This document shows, piece after piece, positions 1-5,234 of a stretch of DNA of 6,497 nucleotides. Numbering within the stretch: position 1 is the first letter of the stretch; the number at the start of each line of letters is the position of its first letter. Source of the stretch: Actinomycetes bacterium (lineage in GTDB: Bacteria > Actinomycetota > Actinomycetes > Actinomycetales > Cellulomonadaceae); NCBI GenBank assembly GCA_023430425.1, contig JAEZAR010000390.1:1-6497 (forward strand). Direction: 5' to 3'. The notes under the pieces were generated by a model. It made no database searches, was not told where the DNA came from, and was given only the letters and a program-made list of their open reading frames with translations. A program made the translations under genes and the position numbers.

Positions 1-297
1 CGCGTGGCCTGCCGCACCACCCACGTGACGGGCGCCGTCGGCGTGGTCTGCCTGGCGTTCCCGACCCAGCCGCCGGGCCGCGCGGGGAGCCCGAGCCGCC
101 TGCCGGAGCTCGACGGGGCCGGCGTCCCGGTGCTCGTCGTGCAGGGTGCGACGGACCCCTACGGCGTCCCGCCGGCAGCGCCCGGGCGGGAGGTCGTCGT
201 CGTCCCGGGCGACCACGGCCTGAAGAAGGACGTGCCGGGCGTCGTCGCCGCCGTGGCGGGCTGGCTGCCCCGGCTCGCCGGCGGACCGCGGACCTAG
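1..297 (+). CDS. Tex30/KANL3-like alpha/beta hydrolase, C-terminal part (5' end outside window)
   Basis: The reading frame is open from base 1 to a TAG at 295-297, giving 98 residues of a C-terminal half. The GTG at position 4 is not taken as a start, because the frame continues upstream and the first residues (RVACRT) look like the helix just after the nucleophile elbow of a serine hydrolase. Visible family features are the LAFPTQPPGR segment (residues 18-27, compare the 'GYPLHPPGKP' stretch of Tex30/KANL3-like proteins), a beta-strand VPVLVVQGATDPYG (42-55) carrying the likely catalytic Asp52, and PGDHGLKK (69-76) with the likely catalytic His72. The nucleophile Ser lies outside the window. 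Probably a soluble cytoplasmic hydrolase; substrate unknown. It converges with the DUF1801 gene, with overlapping stops. Confident on the fold, not on function. Confidence 0.85.
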   Translation, partial: RVACRTTHVTGAVGVVCLAFPTQPPGRAGSPSRLPELDGAGVPVLVVQGATDPYGVPPAAPGREVVVVPGDHGLKKDVPGVVAAVAGWLPRLAGGPRT

Positions 298-731
298 CCC
301 GCCGCGCGCCGGACGAGGTCGGTGATCCGGGCCTCGACCTCGGGCGTCATCTCGGTCACCGCGAACGCGGTCGGCCACATCCCGCCCTCGTCGAGCGCCG
401 CGGCCTCGTTGAAACCGAGGGTGGCGTACCGCGTGCCGAACTTGCCGGCGGCCTGGAAGAAGACGAGCACCTGGCCGTCCTTGGCGTAGGCAGGCTGTCC
501 GTACCACGTCCGCGGCGCGAGGTGGGGGGCGGTCGCGCGCACGATGGCGTGGACGCGCTCGGCGATCTCCCGGTCGCTGCCCGTCATCTCGCCGATCTTG
601 GCGAGGAGCTCCGGCTCGAGGTCCTTGCCGGGCTTGGCCCGGCGGGTCTCCTTGGCCCGCTCCTTGATCGCCGCGCGCTCGGCCGCGTCGAGCCCCTCGC
701 CGGTCGCCGCGTCCTTCGTCGCCTTGGCCAT
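294..731 (-). CDS. DUF1801 (YdhG-like) domain protein
   Basis: Encodes 145 residues. The ATG at 731 is chosen because GGAGGG (736-741) lies 4 nt upstream and the protein then starts MAKATKDAATG, typical of the actinobacterial family. An upstream extension in the same frame is compositionally poor and would run through the intergenic region. Residues 1-50 are charged and Lys/Glu/Arg-rich, probably helical. The DUF1801 core spans about 53-143, with the hallmark WYGQPAY at 76-82, then AYAKDGQVLVFFQ and the KFGTRYATLGFN strand pair (97-108), and WPTAFAV at 119-125. No signal peptide or membrane segment is seen, so it is probably cytoplasmic. The family's biochemical role is not established; the fold relates to the YdhG/iron-chaperone-like superfamily, and no substrate can be given. 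The gene is co-directional with the regulator gene but 164 nt downstream of it, so it may have its own promoter. Confidence 0.9.
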   Translation of the reverse strand: MAKATKDAATGEGLDAAERAAIKERAKETRRAKPGKDLEPELLAKIGEMTGSDREIAERVHAIVRATAPHLAPRTWYGQPAYAKDGQVLVFFQAAGKFGTRYATLGFNEAAALDEGGMWPTAFAVTEMTPEVEARITDLVRRAAG

Positions 732-895
732 CCTGCCCTCCAGTGTCCGGTCGGTCGGCCCGTGGGCCGCTCCTCCCAGGCTAGGAAACGACGGCGCCGG
801 GGCGCTTCTTCGATCCTGACCGGTCGGCGCGGGGCGGTCGGAGGCTCCGTGTGCGAGCCGCTCACGAGGGCTACTGCCCGGTTGCGGTCCCGCCC
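732..895. other. Intergenic region between the regulator and DUF1801 genes, with a short hairpin
   Basis: 164 bp without a plausible gene. It holds the DUF1801 ribosome binding site (736-741) and an inverted repeat CGGCCC-GT-GGGCCG at 756-769, which can form a 5-bp stem with a 4-nt loop about 25 nt upstream of the DUF1801 start. A second small GC dyad (GCGCC/GGCGC) lies near 794-804. Neither has a convincing T-tract in the minus direction, so I do not call an intrinsic terminator. No clear -35/-10 pair is recognised. Confidence 0.4.
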
Positions 896-3517
896 TCACA
901 ACAGGTCGTGCGCCCGTGCCGTCGCGAGGGCGTCGCTGCGACGGCCCGCACCGAGCTTGGCGTACAGGCTCGCGACGTGGGTCTTCACCGTGTTGGCGCT
1001 GAGGACGAGCTCAGCAGCCATGTCCGCGTAGCTGGCCCCGCGCGCCAACCGCTCGAGGACGTCGCGCTCACGCGGTGTGAGGAGCGGCGGCGGGGGGCCC
1101 GACGCCCGCATGACCTCGGCGGCCGTCGGCGTCGTCCGTGCGGCCCGGGCGTGCAGGGATCCCGCCCTCCTGGCGGCGGCGAAGGCACCATCCGCCCATG
1201 AAGGCCACGGCGTCAGACGCGTGCCGATCGTGTGCACGGGCGGCACGTGCCCGAGCCACCCGACGAGCGCCAGCGCGTCGCACCTCGCGGTAGCCCGGGC
1301 GACGACCCTCTCGAGGTGCCGAGCCGCGGTCAGCTCGTCCCCGAGCGCCGCCGCCACCTGGGCGGCGCAGGCCAGCGCGATGCCGACGGTGTCCGGCTGC
1401 GGGATCGTGGGCAGGTCGAGGACCTCCTCGAGCCCCTCGAGCCCACGTCTCAGGTCGTGACGTACGACGGCGAGAAGGGCGTCCGCCAGGCGCGCCTCGC
1501 CGTCGGCACCGAGCTCGGCCAGGTCCGCTCGCACCCTCCGGAGCTCGCTCTGGTCGTCCGTCGCGACGGCCACCAGCATCCGCGCCGACGCCCGTGCGGC
1601 GGCCAGCGCCCCGGGCAGCTCCGGGAGCTCGACGGGAGTCGCCAATGCCTCGTCCGCGGCGCGCATCCGCCCCTGGAGCGCCAGCGCCAGCGCCAGGCCG
1701 ACGTGCGCCCAGAAGCGGGCGAGCAGGTGCGGACCCGGGTCGGCCCATGGGTCGCCCACAGTGCTGGACCACGGGTCGGCGTGCAGCGCGGTGAGCGCTC
1801 GGACCACCTCCGCGGCCCGGGTGTCCCCGTCCGGGGCGTCGAGGCGGGCCGACTCCGCGGCGAGGCGGGACGCATCGGCGAGCCGCCCGCGCGTGTACTG
1901 CCCGAGGGCGACCTGACTGAGGACCGCGGCCTCGAGCCGAGCGCTACCGTCCCCGCGGGCGCCGTGCGCGGCCGCGCCCAGGCTCGCCTCGCCCGCCGCG
2001 GCCTGGCCGGTCCACACCTGCGCCTCGCCGACGAGGGCCAGGAGCAGCGGGCGTCGTCCTGGCCGGTGCTGCCCGGGGGACGTGAGGACGCGTGCGCCGC
2101 CTGCGCACGCAGGGCCGATGGGCTCGAGGCCCTGACGGGCCCGGAGGAGGTGGGCGATCGCAACGTCGGACGGATCAGCCCCCTCCGCTGCGTCGGTCGC
2201 CGCCTCCGCGAGGTGGAGCGCGGCGGTCGCCGCGTCGCCCGCCACGGTCCTCTCCAGGGCCAACGCCAGGTGGGCGCCTGGGTGAGCTGCGAGGGCACCG
2301 GCGCAGGCGCGAGCGGCCGCCCGCACCTCCGCCCCGTCGCCACGCAGCACGAGGGCGAGGCCGAAGGCGTCCAGGACCGCGGCCCCAGCGGCTGCGCCGC
2401 TGCCCACCACCGTTCGCCGCAGCCCGGCGACGAGGTCACCCGCCCCCAGGTCGGCGGCAGCGGCCCGGGCGATGGTCGCCCGGGCGCGGGCGACGTCCAC
2501 GCCACCGACCCCGAAGCGGCGCCGGACCACGTCGGCCAGCACCGCGTGCAGCCGGAAGGCGCCGTCAGGTCCACGACCGACCAGGAGCCCGGTGGCCTCC
2601 AGGCGCTCGAGCACCTCTCCGGCGCTGGGATCGTTCGCCAGGTGGGCCGCCGCCGCCGCGGTGACCGCCTCCTCGTGCACGATCGCGAGGAGCAGGTGGC
2701 GCTCCCGAGGGTGGAGCCCGGCGAAGACCTCCCGCGCGACCAGGTCGGAGATCCCGGGCCCGAACACCGCCGACGACCCGTCGCCTGGTCCCCCGCCGCC
2801 ACCGGCCCGCACGGCGCGCACAGCGCGCGCGGCGAGGACGAGCGCCGCGCACCACCCCTCCGCACCTGCGACGATCCGGTCGACCACGCCGTCGGGACAG
2901 TCCGGCGCATGCCGGCGGACGATCTCGCGTGCCTCCGCGTCGGCGACGCGAAGGGCGTCACCACGGACCACGGCGAGGTCGCCCATGAGCTGCGGGACCG
3001 CGAGGTCCAGCGCCAGCTCCCGGCGACTCAGCAGCAGCAGTCTGATGCCGTCACCTCCGCCGTCGAGCAGCTCGTCGACCTCCGCGAGGCAGTCCGTCCG
3101 CAGGTGCTCGGCGTCGTCGATGACGACGATGCCCGTCCCGGACGAGGTCGGCGGAGGTCGGACAGCGTCGACCGCCGCACGCACCGCGGTCGGAGTCGTG
3201 GCGGACGACCCGACCAGCCATCGCACCCCGGACGCCTCAGCGACCCGGGTACGCGCCCATCCGGCGACACCCAGCGTCTTGCCCGCGCCGGCCGGTGCCA
3301 CGAGAAGGGTGACCGCAGCCGTCCCGGCGTCGTCGAGAAGGCGCCAGAGGTGCAGGGGCGGGACGTACGTGACGGGCAGCCGGGGAAGGCCGCCGAGCGC
3401 CTCGACGCCCGGGACGGCGTGCCGTCGGGCCGCGTCCCTGGCGTTCCCGTGGCTCGCGCGGGTCGCGCGCCGCGGCACCGCCGCGGCGTCCGTGCCGTGG
3501 TAGCCACTGGCGGACAC
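896..3517 (-). CDS. LuxR-family LAL/MalT-type STAND ATPase transcriptional regulator
   Basis: With the GTG at 3517 the product has 873 residues, normal for this family of roughly 850-950. An ATPase module comes first: Walker A APAGAGKT (74-81), Walker B IVVIDD (130-135), and the MalT-type LLLLSRR sensor-like strand (160-166). The family's ADAEA segment and the GAEGW motif near 219-222 follow. Residues about 320-800 are Ala/Leu-rich helical repeats, probably a TPR-like sensing solenoid. The LuxR helix-turn-helix is at the C-terminus (813-873), with LTPRERDVL and the recognition region SANTVKTHVASLYAKL. STAND regulators of this kind bind an inducer and ATP, oligomerise and activate transcription; the inducer here is unknown. 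The start is uncertain. The frame is open far upstream, but codons for the 33 residues encoded by about 3643-3545 end in A or T 13 times, against 3 of 51 after 3517, and GGGGGG (3525-3530) lies 7 nt before 3517. Alternatives are GTG at 3574, 3661 or 3691; the last overlaps the DUF1269 stop as GTGA and would give 931 residues. It lies downstream of, and co-directional with, the DUF1269 and holin-like genes. Confidence 0.92.
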   Translation of the reverse strand: MSASGYHGTDAAAVPRRATRASHGNARDAARRHAVPGVEALGGLPRLPVTYVPPLHLWRLLDDAGTAAVTLLVAPAGAGKTLGVAGWARTRVAEASGVRWLVGSSATTPTAVRAAVDAVRPPPTSSGTGIVVIDDAEHLRTDCLAEVDELLDGGGDGIRLLLLSRRELALDLAVPQLMGDLAVVRGDALRVADAEAREIVRRHAPDCPDGVVDRIVAGAEGWCAALVLAARAVRAVRAGGGGGPGDGSSAVFGPGISDLVAREVFAGLHPRERHLLLAIVHEEAVTAAAAAHLANDPSAGEVLERLEATGLLVGRGPDGAFRLHAVLADVVRRRFGVGGVDVARARATIARAAAADLGAGDLVAGLRRTVVGSGAAAGAAVLDAFGLALVLRGDGAEVRAAARACAGALAAHPGAHLALALERTVAGDAATAALHLAEAATDAAEGADPSDVAIAHLLRARQGLEPIGPACAGGARVLTSPGQHRPGRRPLLLALVGEAQVWTGQAAAGEASLGAAAHGARGDGSARLEAAVLSQVALGQYTRGRLADASRLAAESARLDAPDGDTRAAEVVRALTALHADPWSSTVGDPWADPGPHLLARFWAHVGLALALALQGRMRAADEALATPVELPELPGALAAARASARMLVAVATDDQSELRRVRADLAELGADGEARLADALLAVVRHDLRRGLEGLEEVLDLPTIPQPDTVGIALACAAQVAAALGDELTAARHLERVVARATARCDALALVGWLGHVPPVHTIGTRLTPWPSWADGAFAAARRAGSLHARAARTTPTAAEVMRASGPPPPLLTPRERDVLERLARGASYADMAAELVLSANTVKTHVASLYAKLGAGRRSDALATARAHDLL

Positions 3518-3687
3518 CGCACCGCCCCCCGTGCCGGCGCTCGGACGCGTACCGGCGACAACTCCTTGGTTCACCCGGCCCTCGCCGTGGAAATGGCTGG
3601 ATGTCGAGTGTGCTCCCGCATCCGCCGACTGATCAAGGCCACGGGACCGCCAGGTCGTCACCGCCGGGCCGGGCGCCCCCGGGGCCG
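3518..3687 (-). promoter_or_regulatory. Probable leader/promoter region of the LuxR-family gene
   Basis: This 170-bp stretch lies between the DUF1269 stop and the preferred regulator start. It stays open in the regulator frame, but its middle (about 3545-3643) has many A/T-ending codons and an unusual residue mix (STSSHFHGEG), unlike the coding sequence on both sides, so I read it as mostly non-coding. It contains GGTTCACC at 3568-3575 (GGTGAACC on the minus strand), the same 8-mer as one arm of the palindrome at 4685-4707. A TTGATC is seen on the minus strand near 3632-3637, but no good -10 box lies at the right distance, so no promoter is placed. Confidence 0.4.
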
Positions 3688-4173
3688 TCACGCCACGAAG
3701 GTCTCCCACAGGGCACGGGCGTCGGACCCGACGACGTCGAGCCAGTGCGCCCGCCCGCTCAGAGGGCGGAGGGCTTCGGCGATCGGCTCCCGGCTCGTGT
3801 CGGGGGCGAGGACGAGCAGCCCGGAGCGTCCGGGGACGACGTCGTCGCGCAGCCGGTTGAGGAACTGGTCGGTGATGCCGATGTCGCCGAGCATCTGGGG
3901 GCCGAGGCCCCCCGCCGACCCCCGCGCGGCGGCCGCGAGCGGGAGGCGGAACGCGAGCCCGAACAGGAGACCCCAGAAGCTCCAGTCGACGACACCGACG
4001 GCGCGATCGCCGGCATAGTGCCGGGCTGCGGGCCGGTCCGCCCCGAGGTGCCAGCGAGCGCTGGCGGCGCCGTGCGTCGCCGCCTCCCCCGCGCGGCACA
4101 GCCGCATGACGACGGCGGCGGCGCGATCGGCGTCCGCGGAATCCGGGAACGACGCGAGCAGGAGGACGGTCAC
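3688..4173 (-). CDS. DUF1269 family protein
   Basis: Encodes 161 residues from a GTG at 4173. The start is supported by a GGGGGAGGG purine run ending 3 nt upstream and by the N-terminus TVLLLASFPDSADADRA, which matches the usual first strand and helix of the family. The glycine/hydrophobic segment DWSFWGLLFGLAF (63-75), followed by an Ala/Gly-rich stretch (79-92), is the family hallmark and could be a hairpin-like membrane insertion. After it come GDIGITDQFLNRLRDDV (96-112) and the strand SGLLVLA (117-123), the conserved C-terminal part. The arrangement is ferredoxin-like halves around a glycine-rich insert. Function is unknown; members are often found with stress or envelope genes. It follows the holin-like gene after 31 nt, so the two are probably one operon. 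The stop TGA overlaps a possible GTG of the regulator frame. Confidence 0.88.
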   Translation of the reverse strand: MTVLLLASFPDSADADRAAAVVMRLCRAGEAATHGAASARWHLGADRPAARHYAGDRAVGVVDWSFWGLLFGLAFRLPLAAAARGSAGGLGPQMLGDIGITDQFLNRLRDDVVPGRSGLLVLAPDTSREPIAEALRPLSGRAHWLDVVGSDARALWETFVA

Positions 4174-4174
4174 G

Positions 4175-4196
4175 GACCCTCCCCCGGACCAGGGTC
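4175..4196 (-). promoter_or_regulatory. Inverted repeat covering the DUF1269 ribosome binding site
   Basis: GACCCT (4175-4180) and AGGGTC (4191-4196) form a perfect 6-bp inverted repeat with a 10-nt loop. On the minus-strand transcript the right arm (AGGGTC) contains part of the purine-rich Shine-Dalgarno sequence, and the start GTG follows one base later. The stem could restrict initiation unless ribosomes translating the upstream holin-like gene open it. The sequence shows the repeat; the control role is inferred, and a 6-bp repeat in such GC-rich DNA may be chance. Confidence 0.3.
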
Positions 4197-4204
4197 GTCG
4201 CGGG

Positions 4205-4633
4205 CTACACGCCCGCTGGGCTGGCTGCCCGGCGCGTCCGCGGCTCCTGACGACGTTCCATCCGGGACAGGACCAGGACGTTCAGCAGGACGCTGACGAT
4301 CGAGACGACGAGGCCGCCGAGGACCGCCGCCCACAAGCCGTCGATGCGCAGGCCGTAGTCGGTCAGCTCCGTGATCCACGCGGTCAGCGCCAGCATGAGG
4401 GCGTTCACGACCAGGACGAAGAGGCCGAGCGTGAGGATGTAGAGCGGGAGCGTCAGGAGCGTGACGAGCGGCCGCACCAGGGCGTTCACCACGCCGAAGA
4501 CGAGTGCGACCGCGAGCGTCACGAGGACGGTGGTGCCGGCGCGTCCCTCGGGAACGACGTCCAGGCCGGGGACGACGAGCGTGGCCACCCAGATGGCCGC
4601 GGCGCTGACGAGCAAGCGGATGAGGAACGACAT
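4205..4633 (-). CDS. Phage holin family 4_2 (YvlD-like) membrane protein
   Basis: Encodes 142 residues from an ATG at 4633, with a strong GAGGAGG site 5 nt upstream. Four hydrophobic segments are visible: about 4-22, 34-53, 60-86 and 100-122. Between and within segments 2 and 3 lie the family hallmarks: Asn50 with ArgPro (54-55), LTLPLYILTLGLF (60-72) and Asn77. The C-terminus (123-142) is basic and Arg-rich, probably cytoplasmic. Despite the name, these YvlD-like proteins are ordinary chromosomal inner-membrane proteins, and there is no endolysin or other phage gene here. In Firmicutes, relatives sit in envelope-stress operons; the molecular role is unknown. It is the first gene of a likely leftward operon with DUF1269 and possibly the regulator. 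Its upstream region is shared with the divergent DUF7144 gene. Confidence 0.9.
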   Translation of the reverse strand: MSFLIRLLVSAAAIWVATLVVPGLDVVPEGRAGTTVLVTLAVALVFGVVNALVRPLVTLLTLPLYILTLGLFVLVVNALMLALTAWITELTDYGLRIDGLWAAVLGGLVVSIVSVLLNVLVLSRMERRQEPRTRRAASPAGV

Positions 4634-4682
4634 CGGGGCCTCCTCACAAGGTCGGCCCCAGGGTGGCCCGCCTCGCGCGTGT

Positions 4683-4736
4683 GCGGCTCACCCGCATCAG
4701 GTGAACCGAGGGGCACGGCGAGCGGCTCACCCTCGG
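4683..4736. promoter_or_regulatory. Putative operator cluster in the divergent intergenic region
   Basis: The 160-bp region 4634-4793 separates divergent starts. It holds an imperfect 23-bp palindrome, GGCTCACC-N7-GGTGAACC (4685-4707, arms matching 7 of 8). The left arm lies in an 11-bp sequence, GCGGCTCACCC (4683-4693), repeated exactly at 4722-4732. CCGAGGG (4706-4712) and CCCTCGG (4730-4736) form a perfect 7-bp inverted repeat over the same bases, so GGTGA (4700-4704) can pair with either TCACC copy. This is the pattern of a site bound by a dimeric or oligomeric regulator and could serve both directions. Seen directly: the repeats. Inferred: operator function. No -10/-35 boxes could be assigned with confidence. 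Confidence 0.45.
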
Positions 4737-4793
4737 GCTGGACCGGCGCATTCGTGAGCACGGTCCGCCCGCGCACCCGAGGAGGCGAGCCAG

Positions 4794-5234
4794 ATGGACA
4801 GGACGGTCCCCGTGCACGGAGAGGTCGCCTCGAGCGGGTCCGAGGACGAGAGCGGGTGGCTGGTGTGGGTCGCGTTCGGCGGGGTGGTGATGTTCGTCGC
4901 CGGCGCTCTGGACGTCGTGGCGGGCCTCGTGGCCCTCCTCCGGCCGGCATTCTTCGTCGCGACGGCGGAAGAGCTGGTCGTCGCACTCCAGTGGAGCGTC
5001 TGGGGCGGGCTGCACCTCGCCTGGGGCCTGACCCTGGCCGCCATCGGCCTCGGTGTCGTCCGGGGGGACCGCCGCGCGAGGATGGCCGGCGTCGTCATCG
5101 CGGCGCTGTCGGCGGTCCGCAACGTGCTCTTCCTCGGCGTCGCTCCTGTGTGGATGACGATCATGGTGGCGCTGGACCTGCTCATCGTCTACGCGCTCGT
5201 CGTGCACGGCGACGCGCTGCACCGCTATGCCTGA
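4794..5234 (+). CDS. DUF7144 family membrane protein
   Basis: Encodes 146 residues from an ATG at 4794, with GAGGAGG 8 nt upstream. An acidic and polar N-terminus (1-20) precedes SGWLVWVAFGGVVMFVAGALDVVAGLVAL, the first and most typical segment of the family (20-48). Three more hydrophobic segments follow at about 68-89, 97-115 and 118-137. The family pattern is clear: a small-residue-rich first helix, a WSVWGGLHLAWGL helix, an ARMAGVVIAAL helix after a basic loop (90-96), and a last helix with PVWMTIMVALDLLIVYALVVHG. It is an inner-membrane protein of unknown function, widespread in actinobacteria. Its end overlaps the start of the exporter gene by 8 nt (ATGCCTGA), so the two are almost certainly co-transcribed and probably translationally coupled. 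Confidence 0.88.
   Translation: MDRTVPVHGEVASSGSEDESGWLVWVAFGGVVMFVAGALDVVAGLVALLRPAFFVATAEELVVALQWSVWGGLHLAWGLTLAAIGLGVVRGDRRARMAGVVIAALSAVRNVLFLGVAPVWMTIMVALDLLIVYALVVHGDALHRYA

Noticed and set aside
747..827. CCGGTCGG direct repeats at 747-754 and 820-827
   Set aside because: Short GC-only-type 8-mers are common here, and the two copies are not placed relative to any promoter or palindrome that I can support.
866..897. GAGGGC/GCCCTC inverted repeat around the regulator stop as a terminator
   Set aside because: Six base pairs with a 20-nt loop and no T-tract on the minus strand; probably chance in GC-rich DNA.
1450..2964. Minus-strand 504-codon open frame inside the regulator gene
   Set aside because: Out-of-frame shadow of the regulator: composition is Arg/Ser/Pro-rich with no motif, while the +0 frame shows the expected LuxR/MalT family features.
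1232..4018. A very long plus-strand open frame (928 codons) antisense to the regulator and DUF1269 genes
   Set aside because: Its product is Arg/Gly/Pro-rich without recognisable domains, and it lies opposite genes with clear Walker, HTH and DUF1269 motifs. Long antisense open frames are expected in DNA this rich in GC.
4205..4633. Prophage remnant, because of the 'phage holin' family name
   Set aside because: The family is mostly chromosomal YvlD-like membrane proteins; there is no lysin, integrase, att site or other phage gene in the window, and base composition matches the neighbours.
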